Positions 16,139-24,111 of a DNA stretch of 44,137 bases are shown in pieces. The first letter of the stretch is position 1. Each line of letters starts with the position of its first letter. The stretch spans positions 1 to 44,137 of the forward strand of contig DAIDGS010000020.1 in assembly GCA_027459845.1 (NCBI GenBank), given 5' to 3'. A program made the position numbers and the translations under genes. Origin of the DNA: Vulcanimicrobiota bacterium (GTDB taxonomy: Bacteria; Vulcanimicrobiota; Vulcanimicrobiia; Vulcanimicrobiales; Vulcanimicrobiaceae). A model generated the notes under the pieces. That model worked only from the letters and a program-made list of their open reading frames with translations. It did not search any database and was not told the DNA's origin.

Positions 16139-16903
16139 CTGCGCCTGGTCGTCGAGTACGACGGCCGCGGCTTTAGCGGTTTCCAGTGGCAGCCGGCCGC
16201 GCGGACCGTCGCCGGCACGCTGGAAGCCGCACTGGCTTGCCGCTTTCGCATGCCGGTGGCGGTGACCGGCGCCGGCCGGACCGATGCGGGCGTGCACGCC
16301 ACCGGACAGGTGGTCTCGTGCGCGACCGCCAGCGATTTTCCGTTCGAGCGCCTTGTCCCGGCGCTCGCCGCGACGCTCCCCGCCGATCTCACCGTGCGGG
16401 CGGCGGCGGTCGTCGACGCGGCGTTCTCGGCCCGCTTCTCGGCGCTGGAGCGCACGTACGTCTATGCAATCCATGCCGCACCGGCCGCCTCGGCGCTGCT
16501 GGCAGGCCGCGCGTACCACGTCTGGCGGCGGCTCGACCTCGAGCGCATGCGGGCGGCGGCCGCGCATCTGCGCGGAACCCACGACTTTCGATCCTTTTGC
16601 GGCGTCCCGCCCGAGAACGGCAATACCGAGAGGACGATCCATGCGCTCGAGATCGAGGCGCGCGCCGATCTGATCCGGGTTCGCATCAGCGCCAACGGTT
16701 TCGTCCATCGGATGGTGCGTACGATCGTCGGGACGCTGCTGGAGTGCGGCACCGGCCGGCGAGACCCGGACGCCCTGCCCGCGGTGCTGCGCGCGCGCGA
16801 CCGCCGTGCCGCCGGACTCTGCGCCCCCGCGCACGGCCTGTATCTCGCCGGCGTGCGCTATCCCGACTTCGACTCCTACCGCGAACCGCCGCTCTGGCGG
16901 TAG
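16139..16903 (+). CDS. truA: tRNA pseudouridine(38-40) synthase TruA, apparent CTG start
   Basis: A TruA of about 254 residues that makes pseudouridine in the anticodon stem-loop. Motifs: VEYDGRGFSGFQWQP, the catalytic aspartate in GAGRTDAGVHATGQV, FSARFSALERTYVY, and ANGFVHRMVRTIVGTLLE. No ATG, GTG or TTG occurs in frame near the true N-terminus; the next is an ATG at 15974, deep inside the DUF5069 gene. The best candidates are CTG at 16139 or 16145, 5 to 11 bp after the upstream stop, read by coupled translation. Confidence 0.88.
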   Translation: MRLVVEYDGRGFSGFQWQPAARTVAGTLEAALACRFRMPVAVTGAGRTDAGVHATGQVVSCATASDFPFERLVPALAATLPADLTVRAAAVVDAAFSARFSALERTYVYAIHAAPAASALLAGRAYHVWRRLDLERMRAAAAHLRGTHDFRSFCGVPPENGNTERTIHALEIEARADLIRVRISANGFVHRMVRTIVGTLLECGTGRRDPDALPAVLRARDRRAAGLCAPAHGLYLAGVRYPDFDSYREPPLWR

Positions 16904-16910
16904 CCCGCGG

Positions 16911-17336
16911 CTAGGGCCGGCCGACCTCGTCGAGCAAGCGGACCAGCTGACGCGACTGGCCGAGGCTGAGCCGCCGAAAGAGCCGCTCGGCCACCTGGCC
17001 CGTGGTCGCGGAGGCGTCCTCCAGCAGCGCCGCGCCGGCCGCGCTCAGGCGCACGAGGCTGGCGCGGCCGTCGCTCGGATCGGGACTGCGCACGATGATG
17101 CCGCGCTTTTCAAGCGGCAGCAGGGCGCGCGTCACCCCCGAGGCGCTGCTGCGGACGGCGTCGGCCAAGGCGCTGGGCCGGGCGCAGCCCTGCGGCGCGT
17201 GCGCGATGGCCCGCAGCAGCAGCACCTCGGCGGCGCTCAGCCCATGGTGCATCCCGATGGCTGCGTCGGCGATTCGGACGGCGTCGGCCTGCGCGCGGAG
17301 CAGGGCGACGAAGGCATCGAGAGCGGCGTCGTTCAT
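16911..17336 (-). CDS. MarR-family transcriptional regulator
   Basis: A 141-residue winged-helix repressor. The MarR core is clear: GLSAAEVLLLRAI, ARPSALADAVRSSASGVTRALLPLEKRG (recognition helix) and the wing SPDPSDGRASLVRLSAAG. Such proteins dimerise and release DNA on binding a phenolic or other ligand. It is convergent with truA (7 bp gap) and divergent from rplM. Its likely promoter lies so close to the ATG that the message would be leaderless. Its target genes are not evident here. Confidence 0.9.
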   Translation of the reverse strand: MNDAALDAFVALLRAQADAVRIADAAIGMHHGLSAAEVLLLRAIAHAPQGCARPSALADAVRSSASGVTRALLPLEKRGIIVRSPDPSDGRASLVRLSAAGAALLEDASATTGQVAERLFRRLSLGQSRQLVRLLDEVGRP

Positions 17337-17344
17337 GGGAATCC

Positions 17345-17374
17345 ATGATATCTGCTAGATCAATGATTGGTCAA
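17345..17374 (-). promoter_or_regulatory. MarR-gene promoter, leaderless type, with possible operator
   Basis: On the minus strand TTGACC (17374-17369), an 18 bp spacer and TATCAT (17350-17345) form a good promoter ending only 8 bp before the ATG at 17336. Transcription would start at or next to the start codon. An imperfect TGAT-ATCA palindrome (about 17347-17363) overlaps it and could be the autoregulatory site. Confidence 0.6.
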
Positions 17375-17398
17375 GTAAATTCAGGCCTGGATTTTCGC

Positions 17399-17427
17399 TT
17401 GACGCCCCCGCCGATTTCCCCTAGGAT
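17399..17427 (+). promoter_or_regulatory. rplM-rpsI promoter
   Basis: TTGACG (17399-17404), a 17 bp spacer and TAGGAT (17422-17427) give a good sigma-70 promoter, leaving a leader of about 55 nt before rplM. Confidence 0.65.
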
Positions 17428-17488
17428 ACGTGAGTCGCCGCGGCCGCTCGTGCCCGGTTTCTCGCCGTAAGGATCACCGTTTTAGAGC

Positions 17489-17914
17489 ATGCGCACCTAC
17501 CAACAGAAGGTCGAAGAGACCCACCACGACTGGTATATCGTCGATGCGGCCGGGCAGCGCCTCGGCACGCTTGCGGTGCGAATCGCGCGCGCGCTCTCGG
17601 GCAAGCACAAGCCGACCTGGACGCCGCACGTCGACAACGGCGATCACGTGGTCGTGATCAACGCCGAGAAGATCGAACTGGGCGGCAAGAAGTGGACCGA
17701 CAAGCTGTACTACCGTCACAGCGGATATCCCGCCGGTTTGAGCGTGCAGACCGCCCGCGAGATTCACGACAAGCACCCCGAACGGTTGATCGAAAAGGCC
17801 GTTCGCGGAATGCTCCCGACCAATCGGATGCGCGACGTCCAACTCGGCCGCCTGAAGGTTTTTGCCGGCGCGAGTCATCCGCACGACCCGCAAAAGCCGC
17901 AGCCGCTCTCCTAG
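17489..17914 (+). CDS. rplM: Ribosomal protein uL13
   Basis: A 141-residue large-subunit protein of normal length: RTYQQKVEETHHDWYIVDA, GKHKPTWTPHVDNGDHVVVINA, YRHSGYPAG, AVRGMLPTNRMR. It forms the conserved rplM-rpsI pair, with rpsI beginning 9 bp after its stop. The ATG at 17489 is preceded by AAGGA about 15 bp upstream, a long spacing. Confidence 0.97.
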   Translation: MRTYQQKVEETHHDWYIVDAAGQRLGTLAVRIARALSGKHKPTWTPHVDNGDHVVVINAEKIELGGKKWTDKLYYRHSGYPAGLSVQTAREIHDKHPERLIEKAVRGMLPTNRMRDVQLGRLKVFAGASHPHDPQKPQPLS

Positions 17915-17923
17915 GAGTTGAGT

Positions 17924-18313
17924 TTGAGCGAAGTCATTCAAGCCACCGGTCGTCGTAAGCGTGCCGTCGCGCGCGTCAAACTCACGCTCGGGCAAGGCAT
18001 CATCACGATCAACCAAAAGCCGCTGGATGAGTACTTCCCGCGGCCGCAGTTGCAGCAGATCGTCCGCCAGCCCTTCGAGGCGACGCAGGCGGGCAGCCGA
18101 TTCGACATCAGCGTGAAGGCCGAGGGTGGCGGTGCGACCGGCCAGGCCGGCGCGGTTCGCCACGGCATCGCCCGCGCGCTGGTGGCGCTCGATGAGTCCT
18201 TCAAGGAAGCGATGCGCCGTAACGGGTTTTTGACGCGCGATCCGCGCGAAAAGGAATCCAAGAAGTACGGCCGCAAGCGCGCGCGCAAGCGCTTCCAGTT
18301 CAGCAAGCGCTAA
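17924..18313 (+). CDS. rpsI: Ribosomal protein uS9
   Basis: A 129-residue small-subunit protein: ATGRRKRAVARVKL at the N-terminus, GGGATGQAGAVRHGIARAL in the middle, and the basic tail KKYGRKRARKRFQFSKR that reaches the ribosomal P site. Two in-frame TTG codons are possible (17918 and 17924). AGGAG at 17913-17917 lies 6 bp before the second, which I choose. A strong terminator follows. Confidence 0.96.
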   Translation: MSEVIQATGRRKRAVARVKLTLGQGIITINQKPLDEYFPRPQLQQIVRQPFEATQAGSRFDISVKAEGGGATGQAGAVRHGIARALVALDESFKEAMRRNGFLTRDPREKESKKYGRKRARKRFQFSKR

Positions 18314-18337
18314 TCGTTGCCGCGCTCGACGTCCTCG

Positions 18338-18367
18338 AAGGGAGCCGCTTCGCGCGGCTCCCTTTTT
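18338..18367 (+). terminator. Rho-independent terminator of rplM-rpsI
   Basis: A perfect 9 bp stem, GGGAGCCGC (18340-18348) and GCGGCTCCC (18354-18362), with a 5-base loop, is followed by TTTTT (18363-18367). Two A-T pairs can extend the stem. Confidence 0.92.
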
Positions 18368-18373
18368 GCGATC

Positions 18374-19417
18374 GTGCGGCTCGCAGTGCTGGCCGCCGGG
18401 GCCGTCGCACTCGCCTGGCAACCCCCGGCGGATTGGATCGAGCGCGCGTACGCCAACGGAGTCTATCCGCGCTGGGAGCATCTGGCGTTCACGCTCGCCG
18501 CGCACCTGCCGTGGTCGCTCGGCGATGCCGCGGCGCTGCCGGGCCTCGCGGGACTGATATGGTGCGTCGCCGCACTGGTCCGCGCTCCGCGGCGCACCCT
18601 CGGCCGGTATGCCGGTGCGGCCCTGAGCATCGCGGCGCTGGCCGCGCTCTACGTGGTGTGGTTCGAGGTGAGCTGGGGCTGGAACTACGCGCGCGCGCCG
18701 CTGGCAACCCGCGTACGCTACGATCCCGCCCGCGTCACGGCGCGGCGCGCCGACGCGCTGCGCGCGCGCGCCATGCGCGAGATGAACGCACTCGCGCCGC
18801 AGGCTCACGCTCGCGCCGGGGCGCCGCTCGACCTGCGCGCGCTGCGCGCGGCCTGGTTTCCGGCCGTGCAGCGCGTCGGCGACGACTGGACGCCGCTGGT
18901 GGGAGCGGCCAAACCGACGATCGCCAATCCGTTCATGGTCGCAACCGGTACCAGCGGCTTCATCAATCCGTTTGCGCTGACGGTGCAACTCGCGTCCGAC
19001 GTGCTGTGGTTCGAGCGTCCGTTCGCGCTGGCGCACGAGTGGAGCCATCTTGCCGCCTATGCGCGTGAAGACGAGGCCAACTACCTCGCGATCGTCAGTT
19101 GCATCCGCTCGCCGGATCCAGTGATCCGCTACTCCGGCTGGTTCGAGATGTTTCTGTACCTGCCACCCAAAGCGCATTACGCCAGGCGTGACTTCTCGCC
19201 GCTGGTATGGGCCGATTTCGCGGCGATGCGGCGCCGCGACGCGCGCCACATCAACGTGCTCCTGGCGCACTGGTCGTGGCAGACGTATAACGCATACCTC
19301 AAGACCAATCGCATCGCTTCGGGCATCGAAAACTACAACGAAGTCAGCCGGCTGCTCTTGGCGATTCCGCTCGACCGTCGTGGGCTACCGCTGCGGCGGC
19401 GCGTAACGCACCCGTAA
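18374..19417 (+). CDS. DUF3810 membrane-anchored zinc metallopeptidase-like protein
   Basis: A protein of about 347 residues with three hydrophobic segments near the N-terminus (about 1-15, 35-65 and 75-100), then a soluble domain with the metallopeptidase signature HEWSH at 221-225 and EDEANYLA after it. This arrangement matches DUF3810, a predicted membrane-linked zinc peptidase of unknown substrate. The frame is open back to 18317, but that part contains the rpsI terminator, so the GTG at 18374 just after the T-tract is the sensible start. Confidence 0.82.
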   Translation: MRLAVLAAGAVALAWQPPADWIERAYANGVYPRWEHLAFTLAAHLPWSLGDAAALPGLAGLIWCVAALVRAPRRTLGRYAGAALSIAALAALYVVWFEVSWGWNYARAPLATRVRYDPARVTARRADALRARAMREMNALAPQAHARAGAPLDLRALRAAWFPAVQRVGDDWTPLVGAAKPTIANPFMVATGTSGFINPFALTVQLASDVLWFERPFALAHEWSHLAAYAREDEANYLAIVSCIRSPDPVIRYSGWFEMFLYLPPKAHYARRDFSPLVWADFAAMRRRDARHINVLLAHWSWQTYNAYLKTNRIASGIENYNEVSRLLLAIPLDRRGLPLRRRVTHP

Positions 19418-19445
19418 CCGCCTCGTCACCCGTGCCGGTTAGGCT
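19403..19445 (+). promoter_or_regulatory. Flagellar-unit promoter 1: 11-bp direct repeats plus -10, leaderless
   Basis: GTAAC occurs at 19403 and 19414, exactly 11 bp apart, and TAGGCT at 19440-19445 ends 6 bp before the flgB-like ATG. No consensus -35 is present. The same layout precedes 25723 and 28128, so an activator bound to 11-bp direct repeats and a leaderless transcript are likely. Confidence 0.6.
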
Positions 19446-19451
19446 GCCGGC

Positions 19452-19667
19452 ATGTTCGACGTTGCACGTTCCCTGACCGCGGCGCTCGGCCAAGCCCGCC
19501 GCGACCTCCAAACTGCCGAACGAACCGCGGTGCGCGCGCAGCGCGGGGCGGGCGGGCGCACCGCCGACGCGGCGATGGCTGCGACGGCGCGCGCCGCGCT
19601 GTTCAGCGAAGCGCTGCTCGGTGCGGTGCGCGCGCGTTTGGCCGAAATCAAGGCGGTCGCGAAGTGA
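19452..19667 (+). CDS. Very short FlgB-like rod protein
   Basis: A 71-residue protein, about half the length of FlgB (around 130). It lacks the N-terminal rod signature ANNxANxxTPxYK and keeps only a helix resembling the FlgB C-terminus (AMAATARAALFSEALLGAVRA). The call rests mostly on place: it lies directly before the flgC-like gene and fliE, the conserved flgB-flgC-fliE order, with a GTGA overlap to the next gene. It may form a simplified proximal rod or inner adaptor. Confidence 0.5.
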   Translation: MFDVARSLTAALGQARRDLQTAERTAVRAQRGAGGRTADAAMAATARAALFSEALLGAVRARLAEIKAVAK

Positions 19668-19996
19668 GCCTCGATCTGCTCGCGGCCGCGGCCAGCGCGA
19701 TGGACGCGCAGCGCGCTGCGCTGGACGTGGCCGCGCGCAACGTGGCCGCCGCCGAGGCTGCCGGACCGAATCGCGGCTACGCCCGATTGGAACCGCAGTT
19801 TCGCGTCGTGCGCGGGCCGGGCGGAACGGCGCTGCTGCGCTTTCGCGGAACGCGCACGCGACGCGGTGTGAACGTCGACATCCTGCACGAGATGATCGCA
19901 GTGATGAACGCGTCGCGCGCCTATCAGGCCGATGCCTCGCTCTTCGACGTCGGAAAATCGCTCGCCGAACAGACGATCGCGTTGGAGCGGCTATGA
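19664..19996 (+). CDS. flgC: Short FlgC-like rod protein
   Basis: A 110-residue relative of FlgC (usually near 135). Both terminal rod helices can be seen: MSLDLLAAAASAMDAQRAAL at the start and VNVDILHEMIAVMNASRAYQAD at the end, the latter being the best match. The canonical ANNIAN is degraded to ARNVAA and the central domain is short. It would assemble with FliE and FlgB-like subunits as the rod of the export machine. GTG start; its stop overlaps the fliE ATG. Confidence 0.75.
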   Translation: MSLDLLAAAASAMDAQRAALDVAARNVAAAEAAGPNRGYARLEPQFRVVRGPGGTALLRFRGTRTRRGVNVDILHEMIAVMNASRAYQADASLFDVGKSLAEQTIALERL

Positions 19997-20283
19997 TCGC
20001 CGTACCGCGCATTCCGGATATCGCGCCGCTCGGCGCGCGTCCAGCCGTCGACGCGCCATCGGGTCGGCCCGCGGACGGCACCGGCTTCGCGCGCGCGCTC
20101 GACGCGCTCGGCGCCACGCTCGAGCGCGCGGAGCGCGCCGAGGATCGCTTTGCCGGCGGGCGCGGATCGCTGCAGGACGCCGTCTATGCGCGCGCACGCG
20201 CCGACGTCGCGTTGGCGGTGGCAACTGCGGCCGCCGGCAAGGCCGCGCAGGCGCTGCAGAGCATCCTCGGCATGGCGATTTGA
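19993..20283 (+). CDS. fliE: FliE-like hook-basal body adaptor
   Basis: A 96-residue protein whose second half (GSLQDAVYARARADVALAV...AAQALQSILGM) follows FliE, which links the export gate and MS ring to the rod. The usual length is about 100. It sits in the conserved flgB-flgC-fliE-fliF order. ATGA overlap with flgC upstream; its stop and the fliF ATG share a base (TGATG). Confidence 0.72.
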   Translation: MIAVPRIPDIAPLGARPAVDAPSGRPADGTGFARALDALGATLERAERAEDRFAGGRGSLQDAVYARARADVALAVATAAAGKAAQALQSILGMAI

Positions 20284-21755
20284 TGGACGCGCTCGCGGCG
20301 CTTTCCGCGCGCTGGAAGCACCTCCCAGCGCGGCTGCGCGCGGTGCTGGCGGGCGCATCGATCGTCGCGCTGATCGCCGTGGCGATCCTCGAACTGCTGG
20401 CGCACCCCGCGCGCGTGACGCTCTTTGCGGCGCCGCTCTACCCCGAGCAGGTGGCCGAGGTCGAGGAGCGCCTGGCGGCATGGAACGTCGCCTTTACCCC
20501 GCTGGCGCGCAACGTGGTGGTCACTGCCGGGGCGCGCAACGCGCTCTTGCTCAAACTCGCGCTGGCCGGCGTACCCCACCCGCACGTCGAGCGCAGCGGC
20601 GAGGCGCTCGCCAACGTCGGCGTATTGACGCCGCAGAGCGTCGTCGACGCGCAGGCGCGCACCGGCCTGGCCGGCGACATCGAAGCCGGTTTGCGCGGCA
20701 TCGCCGGCGTCGACGACGTGCAAGTCATCGTGGTGCCGTCCAAACCGGCCGAGTTCGCCGACGAAGTGGCGCGCGATGCGTCGGCGAGCGTGCGACTGCA
20801 CCTGCGCACCGGCGTCACGCTCCCGGCCGCGACCGTCGCCGGGATCCGTACCTACGTCGCGGCCAGCGTAGCCGGGCTCGATCCGTCGCACGTGACGATT
20901 CTCGACGACGACGGCGTGGCGCTCGGAACCGGCAGCTTTGGCCGTGGCGACGTCGCGCGCTTACGGCGCTCGTTACAGTCCGCGCTCGATCGCGCCTTCG
21001 GCGCCGGCACGACGATCGTGCGCGTGCATGCCGAATATGCCGCCCAGCGCGTCGACGTCCGCGAGGCGACCCGGGCGCCGCTGATGCTGGTTCCGATCGC
21101 GCGCGACGTACGCAGCGAGCGTTACCGCTCGCGCGCAAAAAGCTACGCACGGCGCATCGTGATGGAACGCCGCGGGACGCGCACCGGCGAGCGTGAATCG
21201 CACACGCCGGCCGGCGCGCTGGCGCGGATCTCGACGGCCGTCTTCGTCGATCGCGCGCACGCCGGCGCAATCGCCGAGATTCGCGCGCTGGCGGCTGCCA
21301 CCGTCGGTTTCGACGCACGCCGCGGCGATGCACTGGTCGTCCAGGCGGTTCCGTTCGCGCGAGCCCCGGTCGCGCGGCGCAGCCTCGGCGCGCTATTCTA
21401 CGGCGCCGTCGTCCCGCTGCTGCCCGCGCTCGTGCTCGCGACCGCGCTCATGCTGCTCGGGCGTCGCGCGCTACCCCTCCTCGGCGGTGCGCTTTCCACG
21501 ATCGTGGAACGCCTGACCATCGAGCGAACGCGCGCGGTGGTCGCCGGATACGCCCCCGATCGGTTGCGCGGCGTGCTCGCGAACGAACCACCGCACGCCG
21601 CTGCAGCGATCATCAGCGCGCTGCCGGCCGCGACGGCTGCGGCGGTGCTCGATTTTTATCCGCCGCACGAACGCGAGGCGATCGTGCGTCGCATGCAGCG
21701 TCCGCACACCTCGTTCCTCGACGAGGCCCGCGACCTCTTGGAGCGCCATGCCTGA
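20283..21755 (+). CDS. fliF: FliF (MS-ring) protein with C-terminal FliG-like segment
   Basis: A 490-residue MS-ring protein. An N-terminal membrane helix (about 19-41) is followed by the secretin-like ring-building region (HPARVTLFAAPLYPEQVAEVEERL; GLAGDIEAGLRGIAGVDDVQVIV; TAVFVDRAHAGAIAEIRALA) and a second membrane helix (about 367-395). Ordinary FliF ends in a short tail that binds FliG. Here the last 75 residues read like a FliG armadillo domain: LRGVLANEPPHAAAAIISAL corresponds to the EHPQ segment, followed by AVLDFYPPHEREAIVRRM. No separate fliG is in the window and no torque domain is present. Confidence 0.85.
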   Translation: MDALAALSARWKHLPARLRAVLAGASIVALIAVAILELLAHPARVTLFAAPLYPEQVAEVEERLAAWNVAFTPLARNVVVTAGARNALLLKLALAGVPHPHVERSGEALANVGVLTPQSVVDAQARTGLAGDIEAGLRGIAGVDDVQVIVVPSKPAEFADEVARDASASVRLHLRTGVTLPAATVAGIRTYVAASVAGLDPSHVTILDDDGVALGTGSFGRGDVARLRRSLQSALDRAFGAGTTIVRVHAEYAAQRVDVREATRAPLMLVPIARDVRSERYRSRAKSYARRIVMERRGTRTGERESHTPAGALARISTAVFVDRAHAGAIAEIRALAAATVGFDARRGDALVVQAVPFARAPVARRSLGALFYGAVVPLLPALVLATALMLLGRRALPLLGGALSTIVERLTIERTRAVVAGYAPDRLRGVLANEPPHAAAAIISALPAATAAAVLDFYPPHEREAIVRRMQRPHTSFLDEARDLLERHA

Positions 21756-22230
21756 GTTCGTCGCGCTCCACGCGTTCGTGCGCGCGGAGGCGCCGCGCCC
21801 CGACGCCGGCTCGCCCGCGGCAGATCCGATCGACGAGGAGGTCGTTGCGGCGGTGCCCGACGTCGAAGTGGTCCGCGACGCGGTGCGCGAGGCGTTGCAC
21901 TTTCGGGCCGCGCTCGCCGATGCGTTTGACGCCTCCCTGGCGCGACTCCACGAAGATCTCGCCGCCGACGTGTTGGCGCGCGAACTGCAGCTTGCGCCAG
22001 CCGACCTCCGTGCGCTCGCGTGCCGCACCCTGGAACGCTTCGCGAACGACCTGCCGGTGCAGCTACGCGTGCATCCCGACGAGTTGACGCGCGTGGCCGG
22101 TTTGGCGGTGCCGGCCGCGGCCGATCCAACGCTGCGCCGCGGCGACGTGTATCTCGACCTACACGCCGGGGGAATCGATGCGCGCCTGGGCGTGCGGTTG
22201 GAGGCCGTGTTGCGGACCGCCGCCGGATGA
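21748..22230 (+). CDS. fliH: FliH/SctL-like stator of the export ATPase
   Basis: A 160-residue protein between fliF and fliI. Its C-terminal part has the FliH/SctL signature: VHPDEL, then ADPTLRRGDVYLDLHAGGIDARLGVRLEAVL, matching the family pattern of aspartate, glycine and the G-x-I-D-A-R-L helix. The N-terminal half is acidic and helical. FliH binds FliI and ties it to the C ring. Starts inside the fliF end and overlaps fliI by 4 nt. Confidence 0.8.
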   Translation: MPEFVALHAFVRAEAPRPDAGSPAADPIDEEVVAAVPDVEVVRDAVREALHFRAALADAFDASLARLHEDLAADVLARELQLAPADLRALACRTLERFANDLPVQLRVHPDELTRVAGLAVPAAADPTLRRGDVYLDLHAGGIDARLGVRLEAVLRTAAG

Positions 22231-23462
22231 TCGTGCAGGGCTGGGTCCGCGCCGTCGACGGCGACGCGATCGAGGCGTCGCTGCCCGGAGCGCGCGTCGG
22301 CGATACCGTTTGGGTCGAGGCGATCGGCCGCTATGGCACGGTCCGGCGGGTGCGCGGCGACGGCGTCGGCATTGCCGTGCACGCCGCCGCCGCCGGCATC
22401 GCCGTCGGTAGTGCGGTACGCATCGTCGACGGCGCGCTGCCGATCGGCGTCGGACTGCTGGGTCGCGCGGTTGACGGATGCGGCGCGCCGCTCGACGGAA
22501 AGCCGCCGCCGCAGTGCCTGCGCCGACCGCCAACGCTCGCACCGCCGAGTCCGGCCGAGCGGCGGCCGATCGCCGCTCCGCTGTGGACCGGGGTGCGCGC
22601 GATCGACGGCGGCATGACGATCGGCCAAGGCGCGCGCGTGGGGATCTTCGGCGTACCGGGATGCGGCAAGAGCACGCTGCTGGAATCGATCGCGCGCTAC
22701 GTCGAGGCCGATGCGGTGATCGTCGCGGCGATCGGCGAGCGCGGCCGCGAGGCCGAACGCTGGATCGCCGGATGCGACGCGCGCACCACGGTGGTCTGCG
22801 CGACGTCCGATCGTCCCGCCGCGGAGCGCGTTGCCGCAACGCGCTATGCGCTGGCCCACGCCGCCCATCTGCGCGACCGCGGACTGGCGGTCGTCGTCAT
22901 CCTCGATAGCTTGGCCCGCGTCGGCTACGCGCTGCGCGAAGTGGCGGTCGCCGCCCGTGAGAGCGTCGGTCGCGGCGGGTATCCCGCCTCGGTCGTCGCC
23001 GAACTCGCGCGGCTAGTGGAAGTCGCGGGCCCAACCCGGGCGGGCACCGTGACGTTGCTCGCCACCGTGCTCTTCGACGGCGACGAGCGCGACCCGGTCA
23101 GCGAGGCGGCGCGCGCGCTCCTGGACGGCCACCTCGTGCTGGATGCCGCACGGGCGCGGCGGGGTGCCTTTCCCGCGATCGATCTGCTCGCCAGCACCAG
23201 CCGCACGATGGCCGCCGTCGTCGATGCCACGCACGCGCGCCGCGCGGCGGCACTGCGTCGTGCCGTGGGGTGGCTCGAGGAGACCCGCGACGCGCGTGCG
23301 CTCGGCGTCCTGGATGATGAGGCAGGCCGGACGCTCCGTATGGCCGAGCCGGCGATCGAGGCGTTCCTGGCTCAGGGCGCACGTCCGTGCGACCGGCGCG
23401 CGACGCTGGCCGCGCTGGCCGAACTTGCCGATACCCTGGAGGAGCCCTATGAACATCGGTAG
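22227..23462 (+). CDS. fliI: Type III export ATPase FliI/SctN
   Basis: A 411-residue F1-like ATPase that energises unfolding of export substrates. Walker A is GVPGCGKST (142-150, K148), GERGREAERW supplies the glutamate segment, Walker B ends in VVVILDSLARV, and RGGYPASVVAELARLVEVAG and LLDGHLVLD are family hallmarks. It is slightly shorter than FliI (about 440) with a reduced N-terminus. It starts at an ATGA overlap with fliH and overlaps the lytic transglycosylase gene by 14 nt. Confidence 0.95.
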   Translation: MIVQGWVRAVDGDAIEASLPGARVGDTVWVEAIGRYGTVRRVRGDGVGIAVHAAAAGIAVGSAVRIVDGALPIGVGLLGRAVDGCGAPLDGKPPPQCLRRPPTLAPPSPAERRPIAAPLWTGVRAIDGGMTIGQGARVGIFGVPGCGKSTLLESIARYVEADAVIVAAIGERGREAERWIAGCDARTTVVCATSDRPAAERVAATRYALAHAAHLRDRGLAVVVILDSLARVGYALREVAVAARESVGRGGYPASVVAELARLVEVAGPTRAGTVTLLATVLFDGDERDPVSEAARALLDGHLVLDAARARRGAFPAIDLLASTSRTMAAVVDATHARRAAALRRAVGWLEETRDARALGVLDDEAGRTLRMAEPAIEAFLAQGARPCDRRATLAALAELADTLEEPYEHR

Positions 23463-24111
23463 CGACATTCTCGCGATCCAGCAACGCATCGCCGCCATCA
23501 CGGGCGCGCTCGATCCGGCCGCGCCGGTCCCGCCCGTCACCGGCACCACCGGACCGGGAGGGCTGCCGATCGTCGACCCCGCGCAGGTTGCCGGGACACC
23601 GTTTGCCGCGCTGGTGCAGGCGGCGCTGGCCAACGCCGGCATCGGGGATCCGGGCCAAGCAGCGGTGGGCGCCGGTTCGCTCGGAGCGGCGCCCGATGCC
23701 CCGGCCATGGTCCCGCCGGCCGAAATCAATCGCTTGGTCGGCATGAGCTCCGCGCAGTGGAACGTGGACCCGAACCTCGTCAAAGCGATCATCGCCAACG
23801 AGTCGGGTTTCAACGCCAATGCCACCTCGGACGTCGGCGCCCAAGGGCTGATGCAGTTGATGCCGGCGACCGCTGCCGGACTCGGCGTGAGCGATCCCTA
23901 CGATCCGGCCCAAAACGTGTGGGGCGGAACGCGCTACATTCGCAGCATGTTGGATCGGTTCGACGGGAACGTTCCGCTGGCGGTTGCCGCCTACAATGCG
24001 GGACCGGGCGCGGTCGAGAAGTACGGCGGCGTCCCTCCGTATGCGCAAACGCAAAACTACGTGCAGAACGTCCTCGCAAGCTATCAAAAGTACAGCCGCC
24101 AGACGCCCTAA
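23449..24111 (+). CDS. Lytic transglycosylase (Slt type) in the export operon
   Basis: A 220-residue protein with a Pro/Gly-rich N-terminal half (about 1-90) and a C-terminal soluble lytic transglycosylase domain. E118 in IIANESGFN is the catalytic glutamate; AQGLMQLMPATAAGLGV, NVWGGTRYIRSMLDRF and AYNAGPGAVEKYGG complete the fold. There is no signal peptide, so it may be exported through the machine itself, as FlgJ-type rod muramidases are. GGAGGAG lies just before the ATG. It would open peptidoglycan for the rod. Confidence 0.92.
   Translation: MNIGSDILAIQQRIAAITGALDPAAPVPPVTGTTGPGGLPIVDPAQVAGTPFAALVQAALANAGIGDPGQAAVGAGSLGAAPDAPAMVPPAEINRLVGMSSAQWNVDPNLVKAIIANESGFNANATSDVGAQGLMQLMPATAAGLGVSDPYDPAQNVWGGTRYIRSMLDRFDGNVPLAVAAYNAGPGAVEKYGGVPPYAQTQNYVQNVLASYQKYSRQTP

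Noticed and set aside
17474-19270. Long minus-strand open frame (598 codons) across rplM, rpsI and the DUF3810 gene
   Set aside because: It is antisense to certain ribosomal protein genes and a terminator, and its Arg/His-rich peptide is a high-GC shadow.
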